Assembly (NCBI GenBank): GCA_029863525.1
Contig: JAOTVL010000022.1
Span: 1-36,221, forward strand
Direction: 5' to 3'
From: Gemmatimonadota bacterium
Lineage (GTDB): Bacteria; Gemmatimonadota; Gemmatimonadetes; Longimicrobiales; Gaopeijiaceae
DNA length: 36,221 bases
The stretch's first letter is position 1. Each line of letters opens with the position of its first letter. Positions 23,032-31,613 of the stretch are shown here, piece by piece. The notes under the pieces were generated by a model. That model made no database searches. It had not been told where the DNA came from and worked only from the letters and a program-made list of their open reading frames with translations. The position numbers were made by a program, and so were the translations under genes.

Positions 23032-25644
23032 CTATCGACCGGGTCCGAGGAGGATCGCGTTCATGAAGAGCAGCTGACTCGCCTCGGAGTACGCCCTGTA
23101 GTTGGGGTCCTCCGCGAACGCCACGATCTGACCCGACCCGAGAGACTCGTGCATGAGGTACGCCTTGGACGCGAGCTGCGGCCTCGCCTCCTCCCACACG
23201 ATTCCGCTCGCGACGAGATTCTCGAGCTCTCCATAGCGGCCCACGTTCGTGCCGTCATCCAGGGTCAGCGGCCGAAAGACGCGCGAGCCCTCCAGGAGCA
23301 CGCCGATCTCCCCGTCCGTGCCCGCCGAGAGCCAATGGTCGCGATCCAGGATCACGCGCACGATGGCGCCGGGCACGCTTTCGGGCGCCTCGTCGGCCGG
23401 GACGATCTCCTCCAGATACTCGATCGGCTGCTCGGATACGTCGTCCGCTGGCGGATCCGACCCGACGGCGCGCCCGCCCCTCCGTTCGGCCACGGTCGAA
23501 AGCAAACCGACCTCCGTCGCCCATCGCGTCGAATTCCCGATGGTCACGATCGTCCCGCCATCGCCGGCCCAGCTCCGAATCTCATCGACGAGCCCGCTGC
23601 CCACCGTACCGGAGTAGTTGCCGCTCGGAAACACCATGACGTCGAAGTCGGCGAGACGCGCGCCGCCAAGACGGTCGGCTCGAACCGCAACCGTGGGCTG
23701 ACCGTAGCGCCGCTCCAGAACATACCGAGCCCAGCCGACGGAGTAGGTCGATCCCGGCGAGTCGTATACGAGCAGCACCCTCGGTGAGCGGAGCGCACGC
23801 ACGCTGTTCGCTCCCAGCGAGGCGCCCTCGCTGACGTAGGAGTCGTCTACCGGAACGACCTCGACGCCGTGTGCCGCGGCGATCCGCCCCAAGCGGGTGC
23901 GGAGGTCCGGCGCATTCTCGGAGATCCGCACGATGGCCGTGCCGACGCCGAACTCGCGACCGCCGAGGGTGAACGCCTCGCCCGCCGCGCGCACGCGGAC
24001 GCCTTCCCGCAGGGCCGCGGCGACGGCTTCGGCCGCGGCGGTACCCCACGGCATGAGGTACCCGACCAACGCATCCGGAAGCTCGGAGTCGCCGGCCGTG
24101 AGTCGCTCCCCGCGTACCAGATCCCCGGCGGCACCGGTTCGCTGATCCGCGGCGACGACCTCGACATCCCAAAGCAGGGACTGACTCCACGCCGTGAGAT
24201 CGTAGATCTCGTCGCCCTCCCTCCGGGCCCGACGCTCGATCTGGCGCTGAACGAACGCCTCGTCCATGGGCACGTGGTCGTCGAGCAGGTTACGAACGAA
24301 GCGGTGCGCGGGCTGGGCCATCGGCACCACGAACGTCCCCTCGGCTGGCAGAGTACGGCCGCCCGTCGAGACCGGGCCATTCGCCTCGCGGACCTCGATG
24401 CCGTTACGTACGAGCATGCGCGCCAGACGCTGGGCCATGCCGGGGTCGTGGGACGAATGAAGCACGTACTCCGCGGGTCCCCGGCTTCCGAGCTCGATCC
24501 CCTCTCGCCGGAACTCGAAGTAGTCGCGCAGGATCCGCTCTCGATTCCGGGCGGCGGTCTCCGCGGTAGTTATGGCGGCCGTGAAATGGTGGAGCACGCC
24601 GTCCCCATACGTGAGGAGGTCTCCGTCGTCTTTTCGAAGCACCAGGGCACGTGCCGATGCCTGCTCGTAGGTCATCCCCAGCGCGCCGTGGTTCATGGGC
24701 CACATGTCCACGTATCCGGGATAGAAGAGGTCGTACACGTCGCGGTTGAAGTAGGCGAAACCGCGCCGGTCGAACGCCTCGGCGTTGGCGCGCCCGAACA
24801 ACTCCATTTGCGCAATCTGGCGCTCACCGTACCACGGATTCTCCGGCGGAGCCGTCGGAGGGAAGAAATAGGTGGAGTTGCCACCCATCTCGTGGAGATC
24901 GGCCACCACGTGCGGCCGAAAGTCGAGGAAGACCTGCACCTTTCCGCGTGTCTCCGGTTGACTCTGGATGAAGAGATCGCGGTTGAGATCGAACAGGTAA
25001 TGATTCCCGCGCCCCCCCGGCCACGGCTCGTCGTGCTCGGCCGAGTAACTCTCTTCGTTGGGCCAGCGGGCTCGTGAGCTGGTGGTATGTTGGACGAAGC
25101 GGGCCCGCCCGTCGGGGTTCTCGACCGGATCGATGAGAACGAGCGACTCGGCCAGGATCACCTCGACTGCGGGATCGTTCTGGGCCGCGAGAAGGTGGTA
25201 CGCCTCGGCCATCGCGGCTCCGCTAGAGCTGATCTCGTTGCCGTGTACGCCGTGCATGAGCGCGGTGACGACCGGCAGCCCGGATACGAACGCTGCGACC
25301 TCCGCGTCAGAAAGCCCCGACACGTCGGAGAAGCGCGCCAGATCGGTGCGAACCGCGTCGAGGCTGGAGATCCGATCCGAAGATCCGATCACCAATACCA
25401 CGAGGGGACGCCCCTCCCAACTCCGGGCGTACTCGATCAGCTGCGTCCGGGCGGGTGCGGCCTCGGCGAGCGCCTGGAAGTACCGGACGACCGCATCCGG
25501 GGGCGTAACCTCGTCGCCAAATCCGTGTCCGACCACGTCTTCCAGCGTCGGGATCGATGGATCGTAGCGGGTGCCCGGCACGAGCTCCATGCTCTGGGCA
25601 GGCACTTGGAGGAGAGCGGCAACGAGGAGTGAACCAAGCATCAT
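23032..25644 (-). CDS. Exported M14-family zinc carboxypeptidase-like protein
   Basis: An 870-residue protein with a short N-terminal signal peptide (LGSLLVAALLQVPAQS). Residues of about 50-350 are an M14 carboxypeptidase domain: H134 and E137 in HGVHGNE are the first zinc ligands, NPDGRARF and FDLNRD supply substrate-binding Arg/Asn-type residues, H251 in ADLHEMGGN is the third ligand, and MTYEQASAR probably carries the catalytic Glu. Residues of about 630-720 resemble a glutamine-amidotransferase-like (GATase1) fold (FDVMVFPSGNYSG...GGTIVTIGNSTRW). It is likely a periplasmic or secreted peptidase. It heads a six-gene minus-strand run and shares a 78-nt divergent promoter region with the lipoprotein gene. 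Confidence 0.88.
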   Translation of the reverse strand: MMLGSLLVAALLQVPAQSMELVPGTRYDPSIPTLEDVVGHGFGDEVTPPDAVVRYFQALAEAAPARTQLIEYARSWEGRPLVVLVIGSSDRISSLDAVRTDLARFSDVSGLSDAEVAAFVSGLPVVTALMHGVHGNEISSSGAAMAEAYHLLAAQNDPAVEVILAESLVLIDPVENPDGRARFVQHTTSSRARWPNEESYSAEHDEPWPGGRGNHYLFDLNRDLFIQSQPETRGKVQVFLDFRPHVVADLHEMGGNSTYFFPPTAPPENPWYGERQIAQMELFGRANAEAFDRRGFAYFNRDVYDLFYPGYVDMWPMNHGALGMTYEQASARALVLRKDDGDLLTYGDGVLHHFTAAITTAETAARNRERILRDYFEFRREGIELGSRGPAEYVLHSSHDPGMAQRLARMLVRNGIEVREANGPVSTGGRTLPAEGTFVVPMAQPAHRFVRNLLDDHVPMDEAFVQRQIERRARREGDEIYDLTAWSQSLLWDVEVVAADQRTGAAGDLVRGERLTAGDSELPDALVGYLMPWGTAAAEAVAAALREGVRVRAAGEAFTLGGREFGVGTAIVRISENAPDLRTRLGRIAAAHGVEVVPVDDSYVSEGASLGANSVRALRSPRVLLVYDSPGSTYSVGWARYVLERRYGQPTVAVRADRLGGARLADFDVMVFPSGNYSGTVGSGLVDEIRSWAGDGGTIVTIGNSTRWATEVGLLSTVAERRGGRAVGSDPPADDVSEQPIEYLEEIVPADEAPESVPGAIVRVILDRDHWLSAGTDGEIGVLLEGSRVFRPLTLDDGTNVGRYGELENLVASGIVWEEARPQLASKAYLMHESLGSGQIVAFAEDPNYRAYSEASQLLFMNAILLGPGR

Positions 25645-25679
25645 CGGGGTCGTCCGGGCTGTATTCGCATTCAGGGGCC

Positions 25680-25687
25680 ACTATAGT
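25680..25687. promoter_or_regulatory. Palindromic -10 element between divergent genes
   Basis: ACTATAGT is its own reverse complement, so it offers TATAGT as a -10 hexamer on both strands (25682-25687 plus; 25685-25680 minus). Predicted starts would be about 29-30 nt before each start codon (25723 plus, 25644 minus). No good -35 is visible on either side, so it would need an activator or an extended element. Confidence 0.35.
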
Positions 25688-25722
25688 ACGGTCCTTCGGA
25701 CGCGGCGGTAGAGGAGGGAGCC

Positions 25723-26334
25723 TTGAGGAGATCGAGCCGAAAGCCGTCGAACGTCGTCGTGGGTCTCGCCCTCACGGCGCTGTTCGCATGCAGCCCCTCG
25801 AACCCGGACGCCGAAGCTCGACCCTACGAGCTCGACCCTCAGCTCGTCTTTTGGGACGCGCTCCAAGAGCTTTGCGGCCAAGCGTTCGCCGGCCGAGTCG
25901 TCGAGTCGGTGCCCCCCGACGAATCGTTTGCCGGCCAGCGGCTGATCATGCACGTGCGCTCATGCGACGTAGCCGAGATTCGGATCCCTTTCCACGTCGG
26001 CGATGACCGATCCCGCACCTGGGTGGTCACCCCGACGGCCGCGGGTCTCCGCCTCAAGCACGACCACCGGCACGAAGACGGGAGCGAGGACGACGTATCC
26101 CAGTACGGGGGCGAAACGCGCGGTCCGGGCACCGAGCGGGTTCAATCTTTCGCAGCCGACCGTTTCACCGCCGAGCTGGTCCCGGTGGCCGCGCGCAACG
26201 TTTGGACCCTCGAGCTCCACCCCGACAGCGTCTTCGCATACGAGCTCACCCGAGAGGAGTCGGACCGTCGGTTCCGGGCCGAGTTCGACCTGACGAGCCC
26301 GATCGACGCTCCGCCGGCCCCGTGGGGCGGCTGA
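25723..26334 (+). CDS. Lipoprotein of unknown function
   Basis: A 203-residue protein with a lipoprotein signal peptide and lipobox LFAC (C23). It starts at TTG, chosen because GAGGAGGG lies directly upstream at the right distance and the signal peptide begins here. The mature part contains two cysteines in the first half (LCGQAF and VRSCDV) that could pair, mixed beta strands, and a His- and Asp-rich turn (LKHDHRHEDGSEDD) that may bind metal. I do not recognise the family, though similar proteins annotated as hypothetical are common in bacteria of this style. It is transcribed divergently from the M14 peptidase gene and is followed by a 193-nt gap. Confidence 0.72.
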   Translation: MRRSSRKPSNVVVGLALTALFACSPSNPDAEARPYELDPQLVFWDALQELCGQAFAGRVVESVPPDESFAGQRLIMHVRSCDVAEIRIPFHVGDDRSRTWVVTPTAAGLRLKHDHRHEDGSEDDVSQYGGETRGPGTERVQSFAADRFTAELVPVAARNVWTLELHPDSVFAYELTREESDRRFRAEFDLTSPIDAPPAPWGG

Positions 26335-26527
26335 CCACCCGCCGGGCTCAGCGCGCAGGGCTGGTTCGCCCGGTCGCCTGGCCGGGGGTGTCAGCCGAAC
26401 AGCGATCGAGCGTACATTAAATCGATCTTTTTGCGGCGTCTTCGGTAGTACGTCGCAGAACAGAATGACCCAAGGATCACGGCGCCTCTGTCGCGCCGAT
26501 CCGCAACCGTCGGAATCAGTACGAACC
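26335..26527. other. Intergenic gap before the plug-only receptor gene
   Basis: The gap contains a relatively AT-rich stretch at 26411-26431 with TACATT (26413-26418), a possible -10 about 110 bases before the start codon. I see no convincing -35, hairpin or small ORF. Confidence 0.3.
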
Positions 26528-27331
26528 ATGGCAGTAAGAAGATTGTGCTCGGTCCTCATCGCCCTGATGCTCGGCCTGTCCGCCGGCTTCGTGACGGACG
26601 CCCAAGGGCAGACGATCAACGGCAAGCTCATGGAGGTCGAAACGGGCCAACCGATCTCGCTCGGTTTGATCATCATGATGACCGAGGGAGGAGACTCCAT
26701 CACCACCGCGGTCACCAACGGGTCGGGAGACTTCACCATCTCGTCCGATGAGCCCGGGTCGTTCGTCCTCATCGCGTCCGCCTTCGGATTCAAGGAGACC
26801 GCCGCGGGGGTCTTCGAGCTCGGCGACGGCGCGTCGATGGACATCCAGTTCCGGATCGCTGCGGCTCCCATGCCCATCGACGGATTGCTCGTCTCGCTGC
26901 AGCGGCCGGTGCTCGAGCACAACTTGGTCCGCAACGGATTCGTTCGTCGAGTGACGCGAGGCCTGGGAAGGTTCATCACCCCTGTGACGATCGAGAGATC
27001 GCCCGCGCGGACCTCCGCCGACCTCTTTCGAGGGATTCCGGGCGTCTTCGTCACGACCCCGGGCGGCAACCTGAACGCCTACCAGGGTGGGGTCGTTCGG
27101 CTCGCGAGTCAGGGTGACTACTGTGCCCCGACGATCTACCTCGACGGCGCACGCATGTCGCCCATGGTCACGGCCGACCTGTCGATCGATCAGATCGCGC
27201 CCCTCCAGTCGATCGACGCGGTCGAGATCTACCGTCGGCCAGCGGAGATCCCCATCGAGTACGGAGCCACGGGCTCCACTCCCGGTAGGGGCCCCTGCGG
27301 CGTCCTCGTGATCTGGACGCGAACCCGATAG
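26528..27331 (+). CDS. TonB-receptor-like protein with only a CarboxypepD-reg and plug domain
   Basis: A 267-residue exported protein with signal peptide (RRLCSVLIALMLGLSAGFVTDAQ). Residues of about 27-110 are a carboxypeptidase-regulatory-like beta-sandwich (INGKLMEVETGQPISLGLI...). Residues of about 150-265 match a TonB-dependent receptor plug (SADLFRGIPGV...APTIYLDGARM...DQIAPLQSIDAVEIYRRPAEIPIEYG). It stops right after GVLVIWTRTR, where a receptor would continue into its barrel, so no barrel is present. C198 (GDYCAP) and the late Cys (GRGPCG) may form a disulfide. ATG 26528 starts the signal peptide; an upstream ATG at 26465 adds 21 polar residues. A stop at 27329-27331 overlaps the proposed start of the next gene. 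Confidence 0.8.
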   Translation: MAVRRLCSVLIALMLGLSAGFVTDAQGQTINGKLMEVETGQPISLGLIIMMTEGGDSITTAVTNGSGDFTISSDEPGSFVLIASAFGFKETAAGVFELGDGASMDIQFRIAAAPMPIDGLLVSLQRPVLEHNLVRNGFVRRVTRGLGRFITPVTIERSPARTSADLFRGIPGVFVTTPGGNLNAYQGGVVRLASQGDYCAPTIYLDGARMSPMVTADLSIDQIAPLQSIDAVEIYRRPAEIPIEYGATGSTPGRGPCGVLVIWTRTR

Positions 27332-28596
27332 CGAATACGGGGGGGCGAGCGTTCACCCTCGGCACGCTCGCCCTCGCCCTCGTCTTGGGCGGGTGCGCGC
27401 CCGGCGCGCCGGCTCCTCAGCCGACGCCGGCTCCCCATCTGGTCACCGCCGACTCCATCGTGGGTGCGTGGGTGGGCGAGGAACGCCTCTCCGGCGCGGT
27501 CCTCCACGTCACCGAAGGCGGCGAGACGGTTCTGGAGCAGGCCTACGGGTACGCCCACCTTTACGACTACGGTGCGGGCCAGTACGGCGGGACCGACGCA
27601 ATCGTGAGACGGTCCTCACCGATCCCGATGACAACCGACACCCGATTCGACATGGCCTCCGTGACGAAGGTGTTGGCGACCACCACCGCACTCATGATGC
27701 TGGTCGAAAAGGGGATCGTGGACCTCGAGGCACCCGTGTCCGCGTATCTCCCCGATTTCTCGGAGGGCCCCAAGGGGACGATCACGATTCGCCATCTCCT
27801 GACGCACCGAGCCGGATTGCGGCAGTGGGAACCGACGTACTACCACGCGGCGAACGCGGACGAGGCATACGCCTATGTGCGGGACCTGCCCCTGGCCTGG
27901 GCGGTCGGGTCAGGCCGGCACTACTCGGACCTGGGCTTCATGTTGCTCGGTCGGATCGTCGAGACGGTTTCCGGCCAGCGCCTGAACGACTTCGTCCGCA
28001 CGGCGCTCTACGAGCCACTCGGCCTGCGGGCGACCGGCTTTGGACCGACCGACTCGACGGCGGGGCCCCGGGCTGCAACGTCCCACGGCAATCCGTACGA
28101 GTACCGGATGGTACACGACCCAGACTTCGGCTACGAGATCGAGGGGGACCCGCACGCATGGGGCGGCTGGAGGGAGCGGACCCTCGTCGGTGAGGTGAAC
28201 GATGGCAACGCGCATCACGCGTTCGAAGGCGTCGCGGGGCACGCGGGCCTCTTCGCTTCCGCAGCGGACGCCGGCGTTCTCATGCAGTTCATCCTCGACC
28301 GTGGGGCAGCGAGCGGCCGCCGCCTGCTTTCCGAGGCCGTCGTAGACGCGTTCCTAACACCTGCGGTTCCGGGGCAGGCTCTCGGTTGGCAGCTCCCTGA
28401 CTACGCACCTGCGGGGAGCTTCGGGCACACCGGGTTCACCGGTACCTTTGTCCTCGCGTCACCCTCGCACGATGTCACCATCGTGCTCCTGACGAACCGC
28501 CAGAACCTGGGGGTCGACAGCGAGACGCAGTATACCGACCTAGCGCCCCTGCAGCGCGCGGTTACCCAGGCCATCCTGGGCGAACGATCGCCCTGA
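27328..28596 (+). CDS. Lipoprotein serine hydrolase, beta-lactamase class C/esterase family
   Basis: A 422-residue S12-type serine hydrolase. The motifs are S111-V-T-K114 (SVTK), Y199-S-D (YSD, for YxN) and H367-T-G (HTG). It may be a D-aminopeptidase, esterase or penicillin-recognising hydrolase; a true beta-lactamase is not implied. The start is odd. TTG 27385 is the first canonical codon, but upstream in the same frame lies RAFTLGTLALALVLGGC, a perfect lipoprotein signal with lipobox LGGC. No ATG, GTG or TTG precedes it back to a stop at 27286. ATA 27328, overlapping the previous stop as ATAG, would place the lipidated Cys at residue 23. CTG 27313 is an alternative, and an undetected sequencing error is possible. 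Confidence 0.82.
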   Translation: MANTGGRAFTLGTLALALVLGGCAPGAPAPQPTPAPHLVTADSIVGAWVGEERLSGAVLHVTEGGETVLEQAYGYAHLYDYGAGQYGGTDAIVRRSSPIPMTTDTRFDMASVTKVLATTTALMMLVEKGIVDLEAPVSAYLPDFSEGPKGTITIRHLLTHRAGLRQWEPTYYHAANADEAYAYVRDLPLAWAVGSGRHYSDLGFMLLGRIVETVSGQRLNDFVRTALYEPLGLRATGFGPTDSTAGPRAATSHGNPYEYRMVHDPDFGYEIEGDPHAWGGWRERTLVGEVNDGNAHHAFEGVAGHAGLFASAADAGVLMQFILDRGAASGRRLLSEAVVDAFLTPAVPGQALGWQLPDYAPAGSFGHTGFTGTFVLASPSHDVTIVLLTNRQNLGVDSETQYTDLAPLQRAVTQAILGERSP

Positions 28597-28630
28597 TCCG
28601 AATCGACGAGAACTCTTTGGCAACCGGGAC

Positions 28631-30790
28631 ATGGACATGAGCACGACCGCACTCCGGACGACCGCGACGATCCTCGTGGCGCTCACGGCCACGGCTTGGA
28701 CGACCCCGACACACGCCCAAAACTCCGTCCAGGTGCGCACGCCCGTGGGGTTCACGGCGGCGAACGGTGCACGCCAAGCATTCTGCGAAGCACGCTTCCT
28801 CGAGCTCCCCTCCGGGGACGCGTTTCGGGAGCACCTCCGGATCATCACCGCGAACCCGCACCCGACCGGATCCGCCGCCCAGGTCGAGGTCGGACACTAC
28901 CTCGGCAGGGTCATGAAGGCGGCCGGAATGGACGTCCGGGAGCACCCGTACGACGTCTACCTCCCGCAGCTCACGGACGACGTCGAGGCCCATATCGTGA
29001 CGCCGGTCGCGATTCGTCTCAACAACCGAGAGGCCGCGCTTCCCGAAGACCGGTTCTCGGGCCACCCCGACCTACTCAACGGTTGGAACGCCTTCTCCGG
29101 CAGCGGTGACGTCACCGGCGAGGTCGTGTACGCCAACTACGGGACCCGAGCCGACTATCGGGCGCTCGACTCGATGGGGATTTCTCTCGCGGGCAAGGTC
29201 GTCGTGGCACGCTACGGCGGGAACTTCCGAGGCTTCAAGGTCCTCTTCGCCGAGGAGCGTGGTGCCGCCGGGGTGATCATGTTCAACGACGCCCCGGAAG
29301 AGGAAGAGGAAGAGGATCCCTACCCCGAGGGTCCGATGCTCAACGGCGAGATCATCCAACGCGGATCGGTACTCACGCTCGACTGGACCGGCGACCCCTT
29401 GACCCCGTTCCAACCGGCCCTTCCGCTCGACGGACCGACACAGGTCGAGCGACTCGACCCGGCGGACGTCGGACTTCACACCATCCCCGTCCTCCCCATC
29501 GGCTACAACGCGGCCTCGGAGATCCTCTCGCGCATGTCGGGCACCACCGCACCCGACGAGTGGCAGGGTGGACTCGACATGCCGTACCGGATCGTAGGTG
29601 GCCCCGAACTGACCGTGCGTGTGCGCGTCAATCAACCCAAGGCGCTGACGAGGGCCACCAACATCGTTGGCACGCTGGTCGGTTCGGACTTTCCTGACGA
29701 GTGGGTCATCCTCGGTGCCCACTACGATCCGTGGGGCTTCGGCGCGGTCGATCCGAATGGCGGAACTGCAATGCTCCTCACGCTCGCCGAGGCGTTGGGG
29801 GAGCTGGCCGAAGCTGGCTGTAGACCCCGTCGCTCGATCCTCATCGCTCACTGGGATGCGGAAGAGTACGGGGTCATCGGTTCCTCCGAGTGGGTCGAAG
29901 AGTTCCTTCCGGAGCTCACGGACGGAGCAGTCGCGTACATCAACGCCGACGGGGCGGTATCCGGTCCGAACTTCGGCTCGTCGTCGTCCCCTTCCCTGAA
30001 GCAGCCGATCCTGGACGCCATTCGCGACACCCCCTACCCGAACGAGGGGAAGAGCGTATATGAGTGGTGGGCCGAGCGGGCCGAGGGCGGAGAGCCCGTG
30101 ATGGGGAATCTGGGCGGCGGCTCCGACCACATCGCGTTCTACACGCACGCGGGCATCCCCTCGGCTGGCCTCAGTTCAGGTGGCCCCAGCGGTGTCTACC
30201 ATTCGAATTACGACAACTTCGCCTGGTTCGAGCGCTTCGGAGATCCCGAGTGGATCTACGGGCCCATGCTGGCGCGCGCCGACGGACTGTTGGCGATCCG
30301 TCTGGCCAACGCCGACCTCCTGCCGTACGACGTCGTGCGGTACGCAACCGACACTCGGACGCACGTGAGTACGCTACACGAGGTCGCCGAAGAGCGTCGG
30401 GTGGATGTCGACCTGGACGACCTCGTCGAGGCCACGACGACCCTCGATCGAGCGGCGGCACGCCTCGACGAGGCTCGACGAGCTCGCGTGACGGCCGGAT
30501 CCATCCGACCCTCGGTCGCGGCTCGCGTCAACGACGGCTTCATCGCGCTGGAGAAGGCATGGTTGGACGATCGCGGCCTCCAGGACCGGCCTTGGAGCCG
30601 TTCGCTGTATGTCTCGCCGGATCCATTCAGCGGCTACGCGTCGTGGATGCTCCCAGGGATCCGCTACGAGATCGAAACGGACGATCCGGCCGGCGTACCG
30701 GAGTGGGAACGGCGTTACCTCGCGGCCATCGATCGGCTCGCGGATCGCATGGATGACATCACCCGCATGATCGAGGAGAGCTACCGATGA
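28631..30790 (+). CDS. M28 family peptidase, glutamate carboxypeptidase II-like
   Basis: A 719-residue exported metallopeptidase. After a signal peptide (to THAQ, about residue 29) it has an N-terminal helical part, a PA domain inserted at about 120-330 with an acidic run (EEEEEED) in a loop, an M28 catalytic domain at about 345-570, and a C-terminal transferrin-receptor-like dimerisation domain. Zinc ligands and catalytic residues are visible: H364 (GAHYDPWG), D374 (VDPNGG), E411-E412 (DAEEYG), D in NADGAVSG, and H in VYHSNYDN. This is the N-acetylated-alpha-linked acidic dipeptidase layout. It likely cleaves C-terminal acidic residues from peptides outside the cytoplasm. Its stop overlaps the PhhB start as ATGA. 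Confidence 0.92.
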   Translation: MDMSTTALRTTATILVALTATAWTTPTHAQNSVQVRTPVGFTAANGARQAFCEARFLELPSGDAFREHLRIITANPHPTGSAAQVEVGHYLGRVMKAAGMDVREHPYDVYLPQLTDDVEAHIVTPVAIRLNNREAALPEDRFSGHPDLLNGWNAFSGSGDVTGEVVYANYGTRADYRALDSMGISLAGKVVVARYGGNFRGFKVLFAEERGAAGVIMFNDAPEEEEEEDPYPEGPMLNGEIIQRGSVLTLDWTGDPLTPFQPALPLDGPTQVERLDPADVGLHTIPVLPIGYNAASEILSRMSGTTAPDEWQGGLDMPYRIVGGPELTVRVRVNQPKALTRATNIVGTLVGSDFPDEWVILGAHYDPWGFGAVDPNGGTAMLLTLAEALGELAEAGCRPRRSILIAHWDAEEYGVIGSSEWVEEFLPELTDGAVAYINADGAVSGPNFGSSSSPSLKQPILDAIRDTPYPNEGKSVYEWWAERAEGGEPVMGNLGGGSDHIAFYTHAGIPSAGLSSGGPSGVYHSNYDNFAWFERFGDPEWIYGPMLARADGLLAIRLANADLLPYDVVRYATDTRTHVSTLHEVAEERRVDVDLDDLVEATTTLDRAAARLDEARRARVTAGSIRPSVAARVNDGFIALEKAWLDDRGLQDRPWSRSLYVSPDPFSGYASWMLPGIRYEIETDDPAGVPEWERRYLAAIDRLADRMDDITRMIEESYR

Positions 30791-31077
30791 GCGATCGAAC
30801 GCTCTTGACCGGCGCTGCCTTGGACGAGGCGGTCGGCCGCCTCGACGGATGGTCCGTTCGTGACGGGAAGATCCGAAAGGAGTTCGAGTTCGCCGACTTC
30901 GTGGAGGCCTTCGGCTTCATGACATCCGCGGCGCTGTGCGCCGAACGTAAGAACCACCATCCAGAGTGGTTCAACGTCTACCGCTCGGTCCGCGTAGACC
31001 TCACCACACACGATGCGGGCGGGGTCACCACGTGGGACATCGAGTTGGCCGAGGAGCTCGACAAGCTGGCGGGCTGA
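30787..31077 (+). CDS. phhB: Pterin-4a-carbinolamine dehydratase (PhhB/DCoH-like)
   Basis: A 96-residue protein of normal family length. The active-site motif KNHHPEW is present with H57, H58, P59 and W61, and a third His in LTTHDAGGVT. The enzyme dehydrates 4a-hydroxytetrahydrobiopterin and is used with aromatic amino acid hydroxylases; a proofreading or molybdopterin-related role is also known for stand-alone forms. No hydroxylase gene is in this window. The start overlaps the peptidase stop (ATGA), and the gene ends two bases from the convergent apt gene, leaving no room for a separate terminator. Confidence 0.95.
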   Translation: MSDRTLLTGAALDEAVGRLDGWSVRDGKIRKEFEFADFVEAFGFMTSAALCAERKNHHPEWFNVYRSVRVDLTTHDAGGVTTWDIELAEELDKLAG

Positions 31078-31079
31078 GG

Positions 31080-31613
31080 CTACTCGCCCTCGAATGCGCA
31101 GAGCGTGAAGACCGAGCAGCCCTGCGCTCGGAGGCGATCCGCGCCGCCCAGACTCGGCAGGTCGACAACGAAGCAGGCGTCGTTCACCGAGCCGCCGACC
31201 CCACGGATCAACTCGATCGCAGCCAGAGCGGTGCCGCCCGTGGCGATCAGGTCGTCGATCAGCAGAACCGAGGCGCCCCGCGCAATCGCGTCGACGTGCA
31301 CCTCCATGCGGTCGGACCCGTACTCCAGCTCGTAGTCGATCCCGACCACCTTCCCCGGCAGCTTGCCCGCCTTCCTGATCGGTACGAAGCCCAGGCCGAG
31401 CTCGTACGCGACCGCCGTGCCGAAAATGAAGCCTCTCGCCTCGATCCCCGCGACGACGTCGATGCGCCGGTCGATGTAGCGGTGGATGATGAGATCCACC
31501 GCCATCCGAAGTCCCCGCGCGTCCTCGAGGAGGCCCGTGATGTCCCGGTAGAGAATCCCGGGCTTCGGATGATCCGGAATCGTGCGAATGAAGGACGCGA
31601 TGGCCCGGCTCAT
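31080..31613 (-). CDS. apt: Adenine phosphoribosyltransferase
   Basis: A 177-residue type-I phosphoribosyltransferase that converts adenine and PRPP to AMP for purine salvage. The PRPP loop is VLLIDDLIATGGTAL (about 114-128), and the N-terminal IPDHPKPGILYRDITGLL is the adenine-specific hood typical of Apt. Length is normal. The start ATG overlaps the stop of the upstream GNAT gene as ATGA. Its end is two bases from phhB, so the 3' ends of the two transcripts must overlap. Confidence 0.96.
   Translation of the reverse strand: MSRAIASFIRTIPDHPKPGILYRDITGLLEDARGLRMAVDLIIHRYIDRRIDVVAGIEARGFIFGTAVAYELGLGFVPIRKAGKLPGKVVGIDYELEYGSDRMEVHVDAIARGASVLLIDDLIATGGTALAAIELIRGVGGSVNDACFVVDLPSLGGADRLRAQGCSVFTLCAFEGE

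Noticed and set aside
23869..25077. 402-codon open frame on the plus strand
   Set aside because: Antisense to the M14 peptidase gene with its zinc motifs; no domain in this frame.
27385..28596. Acquired beta-lactamase
   Set aside because: The SVTK/YSD/HTG motifs fit the wider S12 esterase and peptidase group, and no mobile elements or resistance context are present.
29298..29315. Simple GGAAGA repeat as a phase-variable tract
   Set aside because: It encodes an in-frame acidic run (EEEEEE) in a loop of the M28 PA domain; the unit is six bases, so changes would not shift the frame.
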